Part shown: positions 13,994 to 14,076 of the stretch, in pieces
How the letters are laid out: each line of letters begins with the position of its first letter
Position numbering within the stretch: the stretch's first letter is position 1
Notes under the pieces: generated by a model
Database searches by the model: none
The model's input: only the letters and a program-made list of their open reading frames with translations
Told to the model about the DNA's origin: nothing
Position numbers and translations under genes: made by a program
Assembly (NCBI GenBank): GCA_002385465.1
Contig: DGDN01000078.1
Coordinates: forward strand, 1 to 14,076
Reading direction: 5' to 3'
Source of the DNA: Candidatus Fermentithermobacillaceae bacterium UBA3951
Lineage (GTDB): Bacteria > Bacillota > Sulfobacillia > Fermentithermobacillales > Fermentithermobacillaceae
Length of the DNA stretch: 14,076 nucleotides

Positions 13994-14076
13994 TTGGCAG
14001 ATGCGATATTCGCAACCGGAAGACGGAAGAGCGCAGTCGCGCGTGTGAGGATTCTCCCCGGAACCGGTAAGATTGA
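13994..14076 (+). CDS. rpsI: 30S ribosomal protein S9 (partial, runs off the window)
   Basis: Only the first 27 codons are inside the window: TTG start, then ADAIFATGRRKSAVARVRI, LPGTGKI. This is the conserved N-terminus of S9 (ATGRRK-x-A-x-ARV), whose C-terminal tail reaches the ribosomal P-site tRNA. AAGGAGGAG upstream supports the TTG. It directly follows rplM and shares its promoter. Confidence 0.95.
   Translation, partial: MADAIFATGRRKSAVARVRILPGTGKI

Noticed and set aside
1..14076. CRISPR array, tRNA, rRNA or transposase
   Set aside because: No regularly spaced repeats, no cloverleaf-like or ribosomal RNA sequence, and no transposase motifs were seen on either strand.

Overview
The window looks like a chromosomal segment of a moderately GC-rich Bacillota (Gram-positive) bacterium. 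The clues are strong AAGGAGG-type ribosome binding sites, TTG start codons on ribosomal genes, three S-layer homology (SLH) repeats behind a signal peptide, a lipobox lipoprotein, a DUF503/YlxP-type protein, and an rplM-rpsI pair at the right edge. The genus cannot be told from the sequence.

Left part (1-5650), mostly single genes on both strands: an AlkD-like DNA alkylation repair protein (minus); a small frameshifted membrane protein (minus); an ADP-ribosylglycohydrolase (plus); a broken minus-strand surface protein (signal peptide, three SLH repeats, then a phosphodiester glycosidase part spoiled by an internal junction and a frameshift); a VOC/glyoxalase-fold protein (plus); and a two-gene unit of a 47-residue basic protein (probable CTG start) followed at once by a protein resembling TIR or nucleoside 2-deoxyribosyltransferase folds.

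Middle part (5712-8116), all minus strand: from 5' to 3', a lipoprotein, a DUF503 protein, a class I methyltransferase and a small CPYC glutaredoxin-like protein.

Right part (8279-13457), plus strand: an accessory catabolic operon starting with a 5'-truncated OppD/DppD-type ATPase, then an OppF-type ATPase with an altered signature motif, a TIM-barrel amidohydrolase, a creatininase-family hydrolase, a class III aminotransferase and a GntR/HutC-UTRA regulator. Several junctions are ATGA stop/start overlaps, which argues for one transcript. The chemistry suggests import and opening of a cyclic amide or similar small N-compound, hydrolysis, then transamination, under a ligand-sensing repressor; the substrate cannot be read from the sequence. 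No permease or binding-protein genes are present, and the transporter start is replaced by a promoter overlapped by a 32-bp near-perfect palindrome. A separate strong promoter then drives rplM-rpsI.

A theme of the window is gene decay: one frameshift near a start codon, one gene with an internal junction plus frameshift, one 5'-truncated ATPase and one ATPase with a degenerate catalytic motif. Some of this could be assembly or sequencing error.
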